Shown: one piece after another, positions 32,548-43,310 of the stretch | Layout: each line of letters starts with the position of its first letter | How positions within the stretch are numbered: the stretch's first letter is position 1 | Origin: Prorocentrum cordatum | Lineage: Eukaryota > Sar > Dinophyceae > Prorocentrales > Prorocentraceae | Direction of reading: 5' to 3' | Assembly (NCBI GenBank): GCA_963575745.1 | Contig: CAUYUJ010020171.1 | Span: forward strand, 342,308 to 406,307 | DNA: 64,000 nt | Notes under the pieces: model-generated | The model's input: only the letters and a program-made list of their open reading frames with translations | Databases searched by the model: none | Told to the model about the DNA's origin: nothing | Translations under genes and position numbers: made by a program

Positions 32548-33565
32548 CGCTGCCGCCCGTCCATGACTTCCCCTCTTCCTCTTCCTGTCTCCCTGCCTCT
32601 TCCCTCTCGCACGGAATCATGGTATCAATGTGTGGGTGCTGGCTGGTTGGACGGCATCGTCGACGGTTCCCCCTCTGAAATGTTGCGCGTGCATGCCTGC
32701 AGCAACTTGCACGAGCGGCGACTCGCAGACCCCCGTGCGGAGACTATCCGCCGCTTGGGTGCGTAAGTGAACTCGGTTTGAGTGTAGATCGTGTAAATGC
32801 TTGTTCGGGAATTCCAGTGGTTCTTCACTTGCCCTGAAGATCTACCCCATGAAGTGGGGTACCATAGTGGGTACTTAGGCAGGGCCGGCCCCGGGGGGAC
32901 AATTTCATTAATTCCCCCAACGGTGACCGATTCCATTTACGATGTCGCAGGCCCAGTTGTAAGTATGTGTATTACTCCGCCGCCCTCGCGGCCGAGACCT
33001 TATTTGTACACGGCTTCCGCGTTTTATTTTCCCCGAGGGCCGAACTCGTGTCGGCCACGCGGACGGGACATCCCGTGGCATTCTAAACGGGTTGTTAACC
33101 GCTTCTCGTGCATAATTGTCACATGTAGATGCTGTTTTGCTGATTTCTTCTATGCAGGCGACTCGGCGCCCCCTCCGCCGCGCCCTCATGGCGCCGCACG
33201 CGCGGAGCCGAGTCCGAGTCCGATGATGATGCTGCTGACGTTCTTGGTTCGCCTTAGAACCTTAGAAACGCCCAGGGCGCTTTTTGGATGCGTTTTCTAT
33301 GTTGGGCTCCTGACATGCTGAGAACGCTAAAAACACGCTGCGTTTTGGGGGCGTGTTCAGGGGAATTGCTTTGGCGTTTTTTGGCTGTTGTTTTGGCACC
33401 TTTAGGCTGAACGCGCTAAAGCAATGTCTGAAACCGCTGAAAACAAAGCTGCATTGCGTAGTGTGTTTAAGGTATCTGTGATACCTGAAACGCCTAAAAC
33501 ATGTGTTCCAAGACGCCGGGCTGGAAACGAAAATAAATGAACGCCCTGGGCATGTTTAATGCAAA
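32548..33565. other. spacer with scattered CGTTTT/AAACGC motifs
   Basis: No gene recognised. From 33,235 to 33,530, GCGTTTT, CGCTAAA and CTGAAACGC motifs recur in both orientations, suggesting a decayed short repeat. Confidence 0.4.
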
Positions 33566-33566
33566 C

Positions 33567-33569
33567 CTA

Positions 33570-33620
<51 letters not shown>

Positions 33621-34249
33621 GATGATGATGATCATGATCATGATCATGATCATGATGATGATGATGATGATCATCATCATGATGATGATGATGACGATGA
33701 CGATGATGATGCTGATGATGATGATGATCGTGATGATGATGGTGATGGTGATGGTGCTGGTGGTGGTGATGAGGAGGAGGATTCTGATAAGAAGTGTGAT
33801 GATGGTGATGATGACGATGGCGACGATGATGGTGATGCTGGTGATGATGATGGTGATGGTGGTGATGATGTTGATGAGGAGGCGGATGATTCGGATGATG
33901 ACGATGACGATGATGCTGATGTTGGTGCTGGTGGTGGTGCTGATGATGCTGATGCTGATGGTGCTGGTGCTGGTGCTGGTGCTGGTGAGGGTGATGATGC
34001 TGATGATGCTGGTGCTGGTGCTGGTGGTGGTACTGATGATGCTGATGCTGATGCTGATGCTGATGCTGATGCTGATGATGCTGCTGCTGATGATGAGTAT
34101 GATGATGACGACGAAAATGATGGTGATGATGATGATGCTGATGACGATGATGACGATGACGACGACGATGATGCTGATGACGACGCTGATGCTGACGATG
34201 ATTACGCTGATTGTGATGGTGATCGTGGTGGTGATGACAGTGATGACAG

Positions 34250-34302
<53 letters not shown>

Positions 34303-34450
34303 TTGGTGCTGCTGATGATGGTGGTGATGATGATGCTGATGCTGATGATGATACTGATCATGTTGCCGATGATGACGATGAGGATGATCACGATGATGAT
34401 GAGGTTGATGATGCTGATGCTGTTGATGATGATTATGATACTGATGATGT

Positions 34451-34485
<35 letters not shown>

Positions 34486-34549
34486 CCTCTGCTGCTGCTG
34501 ATGATGCTGATGCTGATGCTGATGCTGATGTTGATGATGATGATGATGC

Positions 34550-34623
<74 letters not shown>

Positions 34624-34624
34624 C
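33567..34624. repeat. (GAT)n array, 1.06 kb
   Basis: GATGAT/GATGCT/GGTGAT triplets with few interruptions. It generates a 385-residue poly-Asp frame and equally long Met and Ile frames, which is why no gene is called. Confidence 0.95.
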
Positions 34625-35468
34625 GGTGCTGCTACGCGTCTCGGCGCGGCCTGACAAAAAGGCGGTCGGCCTGACCAGAGATCTGCGAACCTAGTTCTGG
34701 ATTCGCTTGCAAAGCTCTCTTTTTCTGTCTCTCAGTCTCCCTGTCTCTTTCCTTCCCAGGCGATAATGAAGATGAAGACCGCCAACGAGTCAAACTGTGA
34801 GGAGCGGGGTGTAGGGCAGCCAGGGCCTTCCTGGCGGGAGGATTGGCGGCTACGGGCACGTTGCCTGGAGAGGCGGGAGGCGAGGGGTTGGGGGGAAAAA
34901 TTGACACAAACACGGAAACGCTGAATTTAATCTCAATATGCAATGCAGCCATTGGAAGTGGTGGAATACCTGCATTGTGTGTCGACTCGATTGTGTCCTT
35001 CTTGTCCTCGTCTAAGGGAACCAGCGCGTGACATACAAGGGGTTCGCTCCCCAACACGGGCGTGAGCCAGGCCCGCCTCAGGGCCCCCCGAGAACGGTGT
35101 CCAAGAGGGCCTCGGGAGACACCCGAAGCTGCCGAAAATGAGGCATCCCCCCCTTCCCGCCCGCCCTCGTCCGCCCTGGTGAGAAGGGGGGGGGGGGGGC
35201 AACCGTCGGCAAGCAACACACGCAAAAGAAGCGTGCGCAGGGTAGCAGCGATCAGCATCAGGCAGCATGTAGCAGCAAGCATCAGGAGCAGTGGCGATCA
35301 GCCGCACGCAGCATGCAGCAGTAAGCCTCGGGAGCCAGCGGGGAGGAGCAACACACAGCAGCAACAATCAGCACGTGCACTCCGTGGATGCCCCTCCGCA
35401 GCTGCGCTGAATGAGGTACCTGGGGCAGGGGCGCGGCCTGTGGAGCCCCGGCCCCACAGGATTTTGGG
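34625..35468. other. spacer with CAGCA-rich repeat
   Basis: No gene recognised. GCAGCATG(T/C)AGCAG(C/T)AAGC(A/C)TC is repeated at about 35,263 and 35,308. Confidence 0.45.
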
Positions 35469-35828
35469 GTCGTGGCCCCTCCCTCCTCCCTCCTCCCTCC
35501 TCCTCCTCCTCCCCCTCCTCCTCCCCCTCCTCCTCCCTCCTCCTCCTCCCTCCTCCCTCCCTCCTCCTTCCTCCTCCTCCTCATCCTCCTCCTCCTCCTC
35601 CTCCTCCCCCTCCTCCTCCTCCTCCTCCTCCTCCTCCTCCTCCTCCCCTCCTCCTCCTCTCCTCCTCCTCCTCCTCCTCCTCCTCCTCCTCCTCCTCCTC
35701 CTCCTCCTCTTCCTCCCTCCTCCTCCTCTTCCTCCCTCCTCCTCTCCTCCTCCTCCAGCTCCTTCTCCTCCTCCTCCGCCTCCTCCTCATCTTCCTCCTC
35801 CTCCTCCTCCTCCTCCTCCTCCTCCATG
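35469..35828. repeat. (TCC)n array
   Basis: About 360 bp of CCT/CTC triplets with TTCC and CCCC interruptions. Confidence 0.95.
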
Positions 35829-35829
35829 C

Positions 35830-36142
35830 CCAACAGCAGTTCCTGCTTATTCTGATCAGGACTCGCTGTCCTCGCCGCCGCGGCCTGTGTCCATTCGAGA
35901 CAGAAGGCCGCCTGCCCAACAGCGGCCGCCGTTGGTTTGGGACAACAGTTGCTGTTGGGCATTGTACCCACTTTTTCTGTACCCGTTTCGGGCGTCCAAA
36001 GTTTTGAGTGGGTGGAGGTGTGAATTATCTTGCGGGTAATGAGGCAGAATTGTGCGCCGGACAGGTTCATGATCAAATCATTCGGGTCGTTCAGCTTCGA
36101 TTTTTGGGTATCTACGTCGTGGCCTTCGACCCAACCCGCCAC
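35830..36142 (-). CDS. possible minus-strand exon, unknown
   Basis: The minus-strand frame from 36,142 reads MAGWVEGHDVDTQKSKLNDP, NDLIMNLSGAQFCLITRKII and further mixed residues before it runs into the poly-Glu of the TCC array. Composition is more protein-like than neighbouring frames but no motif is recognised and it may be chance. Confidence 0.15.
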
Positions 36143-36179
36143 CGTGCCCAGGTTGTGGACCAGAGGCTTCTAAATGTAT

Positions 36180-36500
36180 CTGAGGGCGCCTATTGGAGCC
36201 TACTGGAGCCTTGCTCGGAAGCTATTTGCGGTCTCCTGGGGGCCCCTTGCGGGCTTTTCGAGGGCCTCCGAAGGGCCTCCGTGCGATCTCGGATGCCATC
36301 GTTCGCAATGCTCTTAGGGGCCAGACTGGAGATTTTGTGGGCCGTCTCGGGGGCCACATTGGAGCGGTATTAGGGGCATCTTCGGCCGTCGAGTATTTTT
36401 GAATGAAAGATTAGAGTGTGAAACACATGGTGTTCATAGTGTGTGGCATCTTTGGGCGGCCTGCAGGGCCTCCAATACAGCACAATAGGCGCCCAGGCTG
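36180..36500. repeat. CTTGGGG-family repeat, short block
   Basis: GGCGCCTATTGGAGCC, GGGGGCCACATTGGAGC and related units surround a TGAATGAAAGATTAGAGTG segment, the same mix of short repeat plus spacer seen at 57-59 kb. Confidence 0.55.
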
Positions 36501-36559
36501 TCTCTAGGACGGGCCCGGAAACCATCTTAGACCAAGTCTCGTGCAGCAGCCTAGGGAAA

Positions 36560-36760
36560 GGGAACGCGAGAGAGATAGAGAGAGAGAGAGAGATCAACAT
36601 ATTTTTAGATAACAAGAGAGGGAGAGAGAGAGAGAGAGAGTGAGAGAGGGAAAGATAATGAGAGATAGAGAGAGAAAAAAAGAGAGAGAAAGAGAGAAGC
36701 AAAACATGAGAGAGAGAGAAAGAAAGAGACCGATACGTGGAGAGAGAGAGAGTGAGTGCG
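36560..36760. repeat. (GA)n-rich block
   Basis: GAGAGA runs with GATAGAGA and AAAGAGAGA interruptions. Confidence 0.9.
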
Positions 36761-36975
36761 TGTATGCGGGAGCGAGAAGGCTAGAAGGGATTCATCCCAT
36801 CAACGCTACCTCCGTTGCGGTGCCAGGCACGTGCGCCACCGCGCTTGAAGGGTGGCGCCTCGGGGAGGGGGGCGTACGCACACGGCCTCGGTCGGAATTA
36901 TGATTATTGGCGTATCGGTCCGCTCGAGGCAAGCACAGTAGGGGGTTGAAGAATTGGTGAATGCACAGTGTGGCG

Positions 36976-37173
36976 CCACGCCTGGGGGAAAACGAAGGAG
37001 CAGGCCTTCTCAGAAGCGGCGGGGCTTCTCAGAAGCCCTCGCGCCTTCTGACAAGTTCTCCGCGTCTGAGGGGAAGGCTCGGAAACTCGTCAGACGGCCG
37101 GAGCCCGTCCGAGGCGTCAGAGAAGTTCCGCCCCCTCTCGCTTCACCCCCCCGGGTGCACCGCCGAATGTTGA
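36976..37173. mobile_element. TIR element, copy 2, diverged
   Basis: The interior is collinear with 29,858-30,060: CAGGCCTTCTCAGAAG, GGCGGGGCTTCTCAGAAGCC, CGCGCCTTCTGA, GAGGGGAAGGCTC, TCAGACGGCC and CGCCCC(C)TCTCGCTT. The terminal arms (GGGGGAAAACGAAGG and its partner near 37,133-37,150) are degraded. Confidence 0.6.
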
Positions 37174-37750
37174 GCTCCAAGCGTCGGGGAGCTGAATAGA
37201 TGTTGTTCGGGAGGGCGCAGGAGGGGCGGCCGCGCTTCAGGCTGCGCGCGCGCGCTGGTGGAGGTTACTCTCCTCAGTCTCCTCGTGCGCGCGGGCCTTC
37301 CCAGAAGTTATCTGCTCGGCCTTGGGCCCACCCTGCCATCCTGCCCGAGTCGCGGAACAAGACGCTCGGGCCCAGAGGACAACATTAGCTACAGCCAGAC
37401 CGAGGTGTAAGATCGAGGTCGGTTCGGGGAGGGTACCCTGGTGCTCTTCGTGTTTGTTGGTTGTTCTTGTGCATGCTGGGAAGGGTACCTTTGGACGTTC
37501 TGTTTGTTTTGGCCGACGGAGAATGTTCTTCTGGCCTAGGTCCGACTCTACATTGAACAGACACGTTCCAGAGCTCGGAGCCCTTTACAGTGGAACCCCA
37601 TGCCAGGAATTACCTTGCTTGCCTCGAGGGCGCGCTTGGGTTTCTTGAGTTTCGACGGTTTTGTCATGGGAAGCGTGACGTCCCCGCACCAAACATAAAG
37701 GAACGTCCTGGGGTCTCGGTGTTGGGCTTCTTGTGGAAGGTCTCTTGTGA
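37174..37750. other. spacer, no gene recognised
   Basis: Mixed-composition sequence without long open frames having motifs, and no clear repeats. Confidence 0.4.
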
Positions 37751-38345
37751 TCGAGCTCCTGCTGTACTTTCGCGGCTCGTGGTGGCTCGTGTACTTCGTC
37801 GTCGGCCCCCCTCCCCCTTGAGCATCGTTTGTCCGACCCCCCCACTGGCCGATTTACCCCCCTAGATGCGGACATAGGCCGTTCCCTTCGGGTTTCCTGG
37901 GGTGTGTCCCCAATTGGGGTGGTAATTCGAGGGGGGTCTCGAAGGGGATGAGGATGAGGCTGGGGGTCGGTTGAACGATGCTGACCCCTGGCGCCTCCCC
38001 CGGCTTTCCCTGGCGGGTCCTCCCCCCCTGGCCGTCGCCGTGTCCTCGGCGGAGCTCTTGTTGCTCGCGGCTCGTAGTACTTCGTTGTTCGTCGTCCACT
38101 CCCCTCGGTATCGTTCAACCGATCCCCATCCCCAGCTGGGGATACACCCCTCGAAGCCCGAAGGGAACGAACTATATTCCCATCTTGTGGGGTACATTGG
38201 CCAGTGGGGCCCAGGCTACGCCGCTGGGGAAGGGGATCGGTCAAACGATACTCACCCCTGGCCGTCGCCATGTCCACGGCAGAGCCCTCGTTGCTCGTGG
38301 CTCGTGGTGGCTCGTAGTTCGTCGCCCACTCCCCTCCCCCTGGCT
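37751..38345. repeat. tandem 230-290 bp units, two carrying inverted-repeat cores
   Basis: GCGGCTCGTGGTGGCTCG (37,770), TGCTCGCGGCTCGTAG (38,060) and TTGCTCGTGGCTCG (38,288) mark three units. The spacers between them contain inverted repeats at 37,821-37,982 (21-bp arms, AGCATCGTTTGTCCGACC and partner) and 38,108-38,251 (20-bp arms, GTATCGTTCAACCGATCC and partner), each with two mismatches. The two cores are related at their arms. Confidence 0.7.
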
Positions 38346-38587
38346 TCAGAATGCCCAGGGTCTGCTGGGGACTGGTTCCCCCCCGAAACGACGGACACCC
38401 TTCCAAAACCTCCAGAAACCCTTCCGAGGAGCTTCCTAGAACCCTGCCCGGATGGTTTTCGAGAGGCTTTCGGGAGGGCTTCGGCGGTTTGGAAGGAAAA
38501 CCAGTCCCTGGCGAACCTTGCGCTTTCTAGCCTTGGCCCCTTCCCAGCCTCCCTTACAGATCCTCCCTCATGCCCTTCAATCGGGTA

Positions 38588-38700
38588 TGTCGTTCTACAG
38601 GAGGAATATTCAAGAATGGTATGGGGATGATGTTTTGAATTATGTTTTACTTGTTTGACTGTTTCTTATTTCTCCTTCAAAATCCGCCTGTAGGAGGACA
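38588..38700. mobile_element. short TIR element 'TACAGG' family, copy 1
   Basis: Left end TGTCGTTCTACAGGAGGAAT, right end ATCCGCCTGTAGGAGGACA, then TGCCCGACC. The AT-rich interior (113 bp in total) lies in GC-rich sequence. Relatives are at 54,461-54,624 and 63,460-63,611. Confidence 0.65.
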
Positions 38701-39044
38701 TGCCCGACCAAATCTTGGCTATCGCCTTGTCCTCGGAGGAGCCTGTTATTCGTTGTCTCAAGTCATCCTTTCCCTCGCTGCTCCCACGTTTCGGAGCCGG
38801 GGCACGCGTGCCACCCGTTGCGACAGGCTTGCGTGAAACGTTTGCCTCGGGACGCGCGCAACGCCCGCCCGCGTCCGAACGCAAACACTCAACACGGAGG
38901 GCGTTCCTAAGAATTGTTTACGCTTCGCAAGTCCCCACCAGCCCATTCAGGAACCCTTCCCACGAGAGCTGACGGGAAGTGGAAGAGACGCTCGTAGTGG
39001 AACAGAGCGGTCAAAGAGAGGAGGGGTAGGATTGTGCTGAGCCA

Positions 39045-39750
39045 TGTTGGAGGCTATCTAGGAGCAACGGAGGCCTTCTTGGAGCTATGGGGCTTTTGGG
39101 GGGCGTCTTGGGATCCTCCTTGGGCTCCTTTGGGGTATCTTGGGGCCCTCTTGGGGCTCTTTGGGGGGTTTTGGGGTTCTCTTGGGGCTCTTTTGGGGCG
39201 TTTTAGGGATCTCTTGGGGCCCCTCTTGGGGCCCTCTTGGGGCTGGTTTGGGGCTCTCCTGGCAGCTTCGGAGGGCCTCGTGCGGCTGTCGTGGAGGGTG
39301 TCGATGAAAAGAGGGGCGTCATAACGTTTGGCCCCCCCTATTGGGCCATCACTTAATTAGCCTCTTGGGCGCTCTTGGGGCCCTCAGGGGGCGGTCTTGG
39401 GCGCTCCTGGGGCCGTCTTGTGGGCCTATTGGGCCTTTCTTGGGGCTCTCTTGGGCCATCTTGGGGCCATCTTGAGGCCTCAAAAGCGCATTGGAAGTGA
39501 AACGGCGAGAAGGCCAATATCAATGGTTTTCTTTTGGTCTTTGAAGCATGTTGGCTTCTCGGGGAGGTCCTGAAGGGTCTCCCAAAGCACTTGAATCCGT
39601 CTTGTGGCCTTCTTGGGGCCTCTTGGAGGCATGTTGTTAGCTATCGTGAGCCATGTTGGGCTATCTTGAGCGATCTTGGAGGCCATCTTGGGCTCTCTGA
39701 GGCCCTCTTGGAGCCATCTTGGGCCAAAAAAAGACCAGCCCTCTGACCGC
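39045..39750. repeat. CTTGGGGC short repeat, plus orientation
   Basis: Dense GGGGCTCTCTTGGGGC-type units at 39,050-39,290, a spacer with TCGATGAAAAGAGG, a second block at 39,360-39,480, then a spacer (AAGCGCATTGGAAGTGAAACGG) and a third block to 39,725. Periodic modules match 57-59 kb. Confidence 0.75.
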
Positions 39751-40640
39751 TCGCGACCCCCCTGGTCAACCAGGTCCAGGGGAGGGGGTGGGGGAAGAGG
39801 TCCAGACACCCACCCGCCCGCAAGCCGTCTAGCTCACTCCCACCCGCCCTCCCTGCACATCAGCAACATCCGAGCCTGAGCATGTTCAGCGTTCGTCTTT
39901 GGATAGGCAGCTACTGGGAACCAACGCCGACCCCAGGTGCGCGACGTTTGGGCGAGGTGCGCCACCCGTGCCAGGGGCGCCACGCGCGCCAGGTATCCCT
40001 GGGGCCCGAGCGTGCCAGGCACGCCTGGTGCGCCAGATGCGCCACGTGCTCCGAGCTCGCCAGGTGTGCCGAGCCACGCCAGGTGCGCCGCGTTCGGGGC
40101 ACGTGCAGAGTGCGTCAGGTGCGCCTGCGCACGTGACAGCACACATCTGGAAACATGTCGGCCCCCGCCATCCTTATCGAATACCGATGCCCATCATTGT
40201 GTCTGCTGGGCCTGCGCACAGCAGGCAACGCGCCACCACCCCCGCCGTCCCTATCAAAAACCACTTGACAGTAATTGCGAGATGGCCGCGGATGATGCAG
40301 ATTTAGCCGCGAGGTGCATGTTGTATTGTTTTTTCCCAGGGATCGTAGCCCTGCGCACAGCAGGGAATATGCTGACACCCCCGCCGTCCGTGTCAACAAT
40401 AATACAGAGTGCTCGCCAGCTTCACGAACATGGTGGGGGGGGCCGCATCGGGTTGGCCGCGCATGCTCCAAATGTGGAGGCAGAGTGCGGTTTGTATTGT
40501 TTTTGACGGATGGTGGGGGGCGGGTGGGCATGGTGTCGGCATGGTGCCCGGTTGGCCCCCAGTCGCTTGGGAAAAGGGTGTATAGTAGTAAGGAACAGTG
40601 TTAAACCCCTCCCCGAATGGGAAGATCACGTTTGACCGCC
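39751..40640. repeat. dispersed repeat, copy C (0.89 kb)
   Basis: Homologous to copies A (12,248-13,080) and B (15,085-15,945). It carries the GCGCGCCAGG-type minisatellite of A (39,930-40,135) and the right-hand segment of B (CGCATCGGGTTGGCC near 40,445, AAACCCCTCCCCGAA near 40,603). It has an additional internal duplication around 40,180-40,400. Confidence 0.75.
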
Positions 40641-40689
40641 TGTCGCCCAGAGGGCTGGCGGGATTTGTCCACTGCCAGTGGGCGAGCCA

Positions 40690-40816
40690 AGAAGTTGCCC
40701 GATGATGTCGATGATGAGGATTACGACGACGACGACAACAACAACAGCCACGACGCCGATGACGAGGACGAGGACGATGACGATTGAGACGACGATGACG
40801 ATGACGATGATGACGG

Positions 40817-40862
<46 letters not shown>

Positions 40863-41115
40863 CATGATCATGATGATGTTGATGGTGCTGACGATACTGA
40901 TGATGCTGATGATGATGGTGATGCTGATAAGACTGATGATCATTGTCATGAAGACGATGACGATGGTGATGATGATGATGATGATGGTGATGGTGATGCT
41001 GATGATGATGATGGTGATGGGCATGATGACGACGACGAACATAATGATGCTGGTGATGATGACGATGATGATGAAGATGATGGTGATGTTGGTGATGATG
41101 ATGCTGATGATGATG

Positions 41116-41147
<32 letters not shown>

Positions 41148-41574
41148 GATGATGGTGGGTGTGATGATGGTGGATGTGATGGGCTGACGACGGTGCTGGT
41201 GATGCTGATGATGCTGATTGTGACTGGTTTGTACAGTGATGATGCTGGTGGTGACAACAATGCCGATGCCGATGACGACGATGATGATGGGGATGGTACT
41301 GATGATTACAATGGTGATGCTGATGCTGATGATGGGTATGGTGATGATGATGATATTGATAATGGGCATGGTGTTGATGAAGACGATGCTGACGACGACT
41401 ACGACTTGGACGATAGTGAGGTTGATCGTTATGATGCTTCTGGTACTGATCATCATGATTATGCCGACGATCAAGATGGCTATGATGCTGATGATGACGA
41501 CGATGATGAGGAGGATGGCACTGTCGACGACGACGATGATGATGCTGGCGCTGCCGGTGATGCCGATGGTGACC

Positions 41575-41610
<36 letters not shown>

Positions 41611-41930
41611 TCGGTGGCGATGATATTGTTGATAATGTTATTGATGATGATGCTGATGATGATACTGTTAACTCTGGTGATGTCGTTGATATTGTTTTCG
41701 ATGATGGTGATGTGGTTGTTGATGCCGGTGATGATGATGTTGTTGTTGATGATGATGTTGTTGTTGTTGATGTTGGTGATGGTGATGATGTTGATGATGC
41801 TGAGGATGTTGATGTTGTTGTTGATGATGGTGATGTTGTTGTTGATGATGATGGTTATGATGTTGATGCTGGTGCTGCTGCTGCTGATGATGATGGTGAT
41901 GATGACGTCAATGATGCCGATCTCGATACA
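40690..41930. repeat. (GAT)n array with interruptions, 1.2 kb
   Basis: GATGAT-dominated triplets, from about 41,700 shifting to GTTGTTGATGATG. Translations are poly-Asp, poly-Met or poly-Ile. Confidence 0.9.
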
Positions 41931-42500
41931 GTTCACGATTTTGTCTCCTGCTGCCGTGAGCGGGCGGGCCCAGAAGCTGTTCGAGGAGCTGAAGGATGCA
42001 TACGCGGCCCAGGTCGACAAGATGGGGAGCCAGGCGTCGCTTCCCTCGCCACACCTTGCTGTTTCGCCGTCCTCCTCCTCGCCGTAGAGGTGGAGGTGGT
42101 GGTCGCCGTTGTCCGTGGAGGAGGAGAAGGAAACAGTTTAGCACGTGTTAAACGGAGGAGACAGAGGGTTTGGCGAGCCGACCCAACCTGATATTTCATG
42201 CTCCGATGGCCCGGTTAGGAGCATCACGCGCTTCTTCGTTGAGGAGCCTTGCAGCGGACATCGGGCGGGACAGGTGGCTTGCGGCCTTCCAGCAGCTTTC
42301 GGGGTGCCTGCCTGATGCCGCAAGATTCCGCGCTCCCTCAGAAACTGCTCTGCCAGCGATTCTTACATTCGCCCGTGAGACCTTTCATGATGATTTCAGG
42401 GTGCTGACCACACGCACGGCACACAACGATGCAAGACTCGACTTCAAGATAATCACAAATAATAACTTGCGTTGGAGCATGGATGCGACAGGATAAGGCA
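41931..42500 (+). CDS. possible exon(s) of unknown gene
   Basis: Two protein-like plus-strand stretches occur: VSGRAQKLFEELKDAYAAQV (about 41,956-42,015) and, in another frame, an open frame 42,170-42,496 with LRSLAADIGRDRWLAAFQQL and ALPAILTFARETFHDDFRVL. They differ in phase, so splicing or a frameshift would be required. No family recognised. Confidence 0.25.
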
Positions 42501-42641
42501 ACCGAATGATCTGGGCACGCGTCTTTGGATCGCGTCCTGTTAGCGGTGTCGGTCTTGGCCCGCGTGTGGCAAGCTGGGCAACAAATCTAGTTCTGATTCA
42601 GCCACGCCCACTGGTGCTCCACAAGAGGCATTCGAACCTCT

Positions 42642-42855
42642 TTTTTGGGGGAGCGTAAGACCCGGGTTTGCCGGGACTCGGGTTCGCCATCGTTTTTTGA
42701 CGACCGCGACTCGGATTTTGACGAGGAGGAGTTTCGTGGGATGTCTGCAGCGGGAGGCCTCGTCAAAATGCAGGCTCGGCCTCGTCATTTTTTTGACGAC
42801 CTCGTCGGGCCAACCCGAGTCCCCCGTACCCCGGTCTTACGTCTCCCCGACAGGT
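42642..42855. mobile_element. TIR element flanked by a 15-bp direct repeat
   Basis: GGCATTCGAACCTCT occurs at 42,627-42,641 and 42,856-42,870. Just inside, GGGGGAGCGTAAGACC (42,647-42,662) pairs with GGTCTTACGTCTCCCC (42,833-42,848), and inversion continues inward through ACTCGGGTT/AACCCGAGT and TTTTTTGACGA/TCGTCATTTTTT. The right boundary reads CCGACAG|GTGG, a possible splice acceptor, so an intron-forming element is also possible. Confidence 0.7.
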
Positions 42856-43035
42856 GGCATTCGAACCTCTCTTGCCTCGCTCTGGGCCGTTGGCCTGGGC
42901 GGGGGCCCACCCAATCTCCCGCGGTCCCCGCGTCCCTGACGGCAGGGCGGGGGCGCTGCTCGCGCCGGCGCCTCTCGATGGGGCAGCGTGCTGCCGCCTT
43001 GGGGCGCCGAGCCCGAGGGGCAGCGTGCTGCCGCA

Positions 43036-43310
43036 AGGAGGAGGAGGAGGAGGAGGAGGAGGAGGAGGAGGAGGAGGAGGAGGAGGGGGGGGGGAAGAGG
43101 AGGAAGGAGAGAGGAGGAGGAGGAGGAGGAGGAGGAGGAGGAGGAGGAGGAGGAGGAGGAGGAGGAGGAGGAGGAGGAGGAGGGAGGAGGAGGAGGAGGA
43201 GGAGGAGGAGGAGGAGGAGGAGGAGGAGGAGCAGGAAGGAGGAGGAGGAGGAGGAGGAGGAGGAGGGGCAGGAGGAGGGGCAGGAGGAGGAGTTGGAGAG
43301 GGAGAAGAAG
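43036..43310. repeat. (GGA)n array
   Basis: Long GGA repeat with a few G-run and GCA interruptions. Confidence 0.95.

Noticed and set aside
33537-34694. 385-codon poly-Asp open frame (and matching poly-Met and poly-Ile frames)
   Set aside because: All are translations of a (GAT)n microsatellite; every phase stays open, so the frame is no evidence of a gene. The same applies at 20,374-20,940 and 40,678-42,087.
39040-39060. Additional spliced-leader relic (GAGCCATGTTGG-like)
   Set aside because: It belongs to the GCCATCTTGG short-repeat family and lacks the CCGTAGCC and GGCTCAAG parts.
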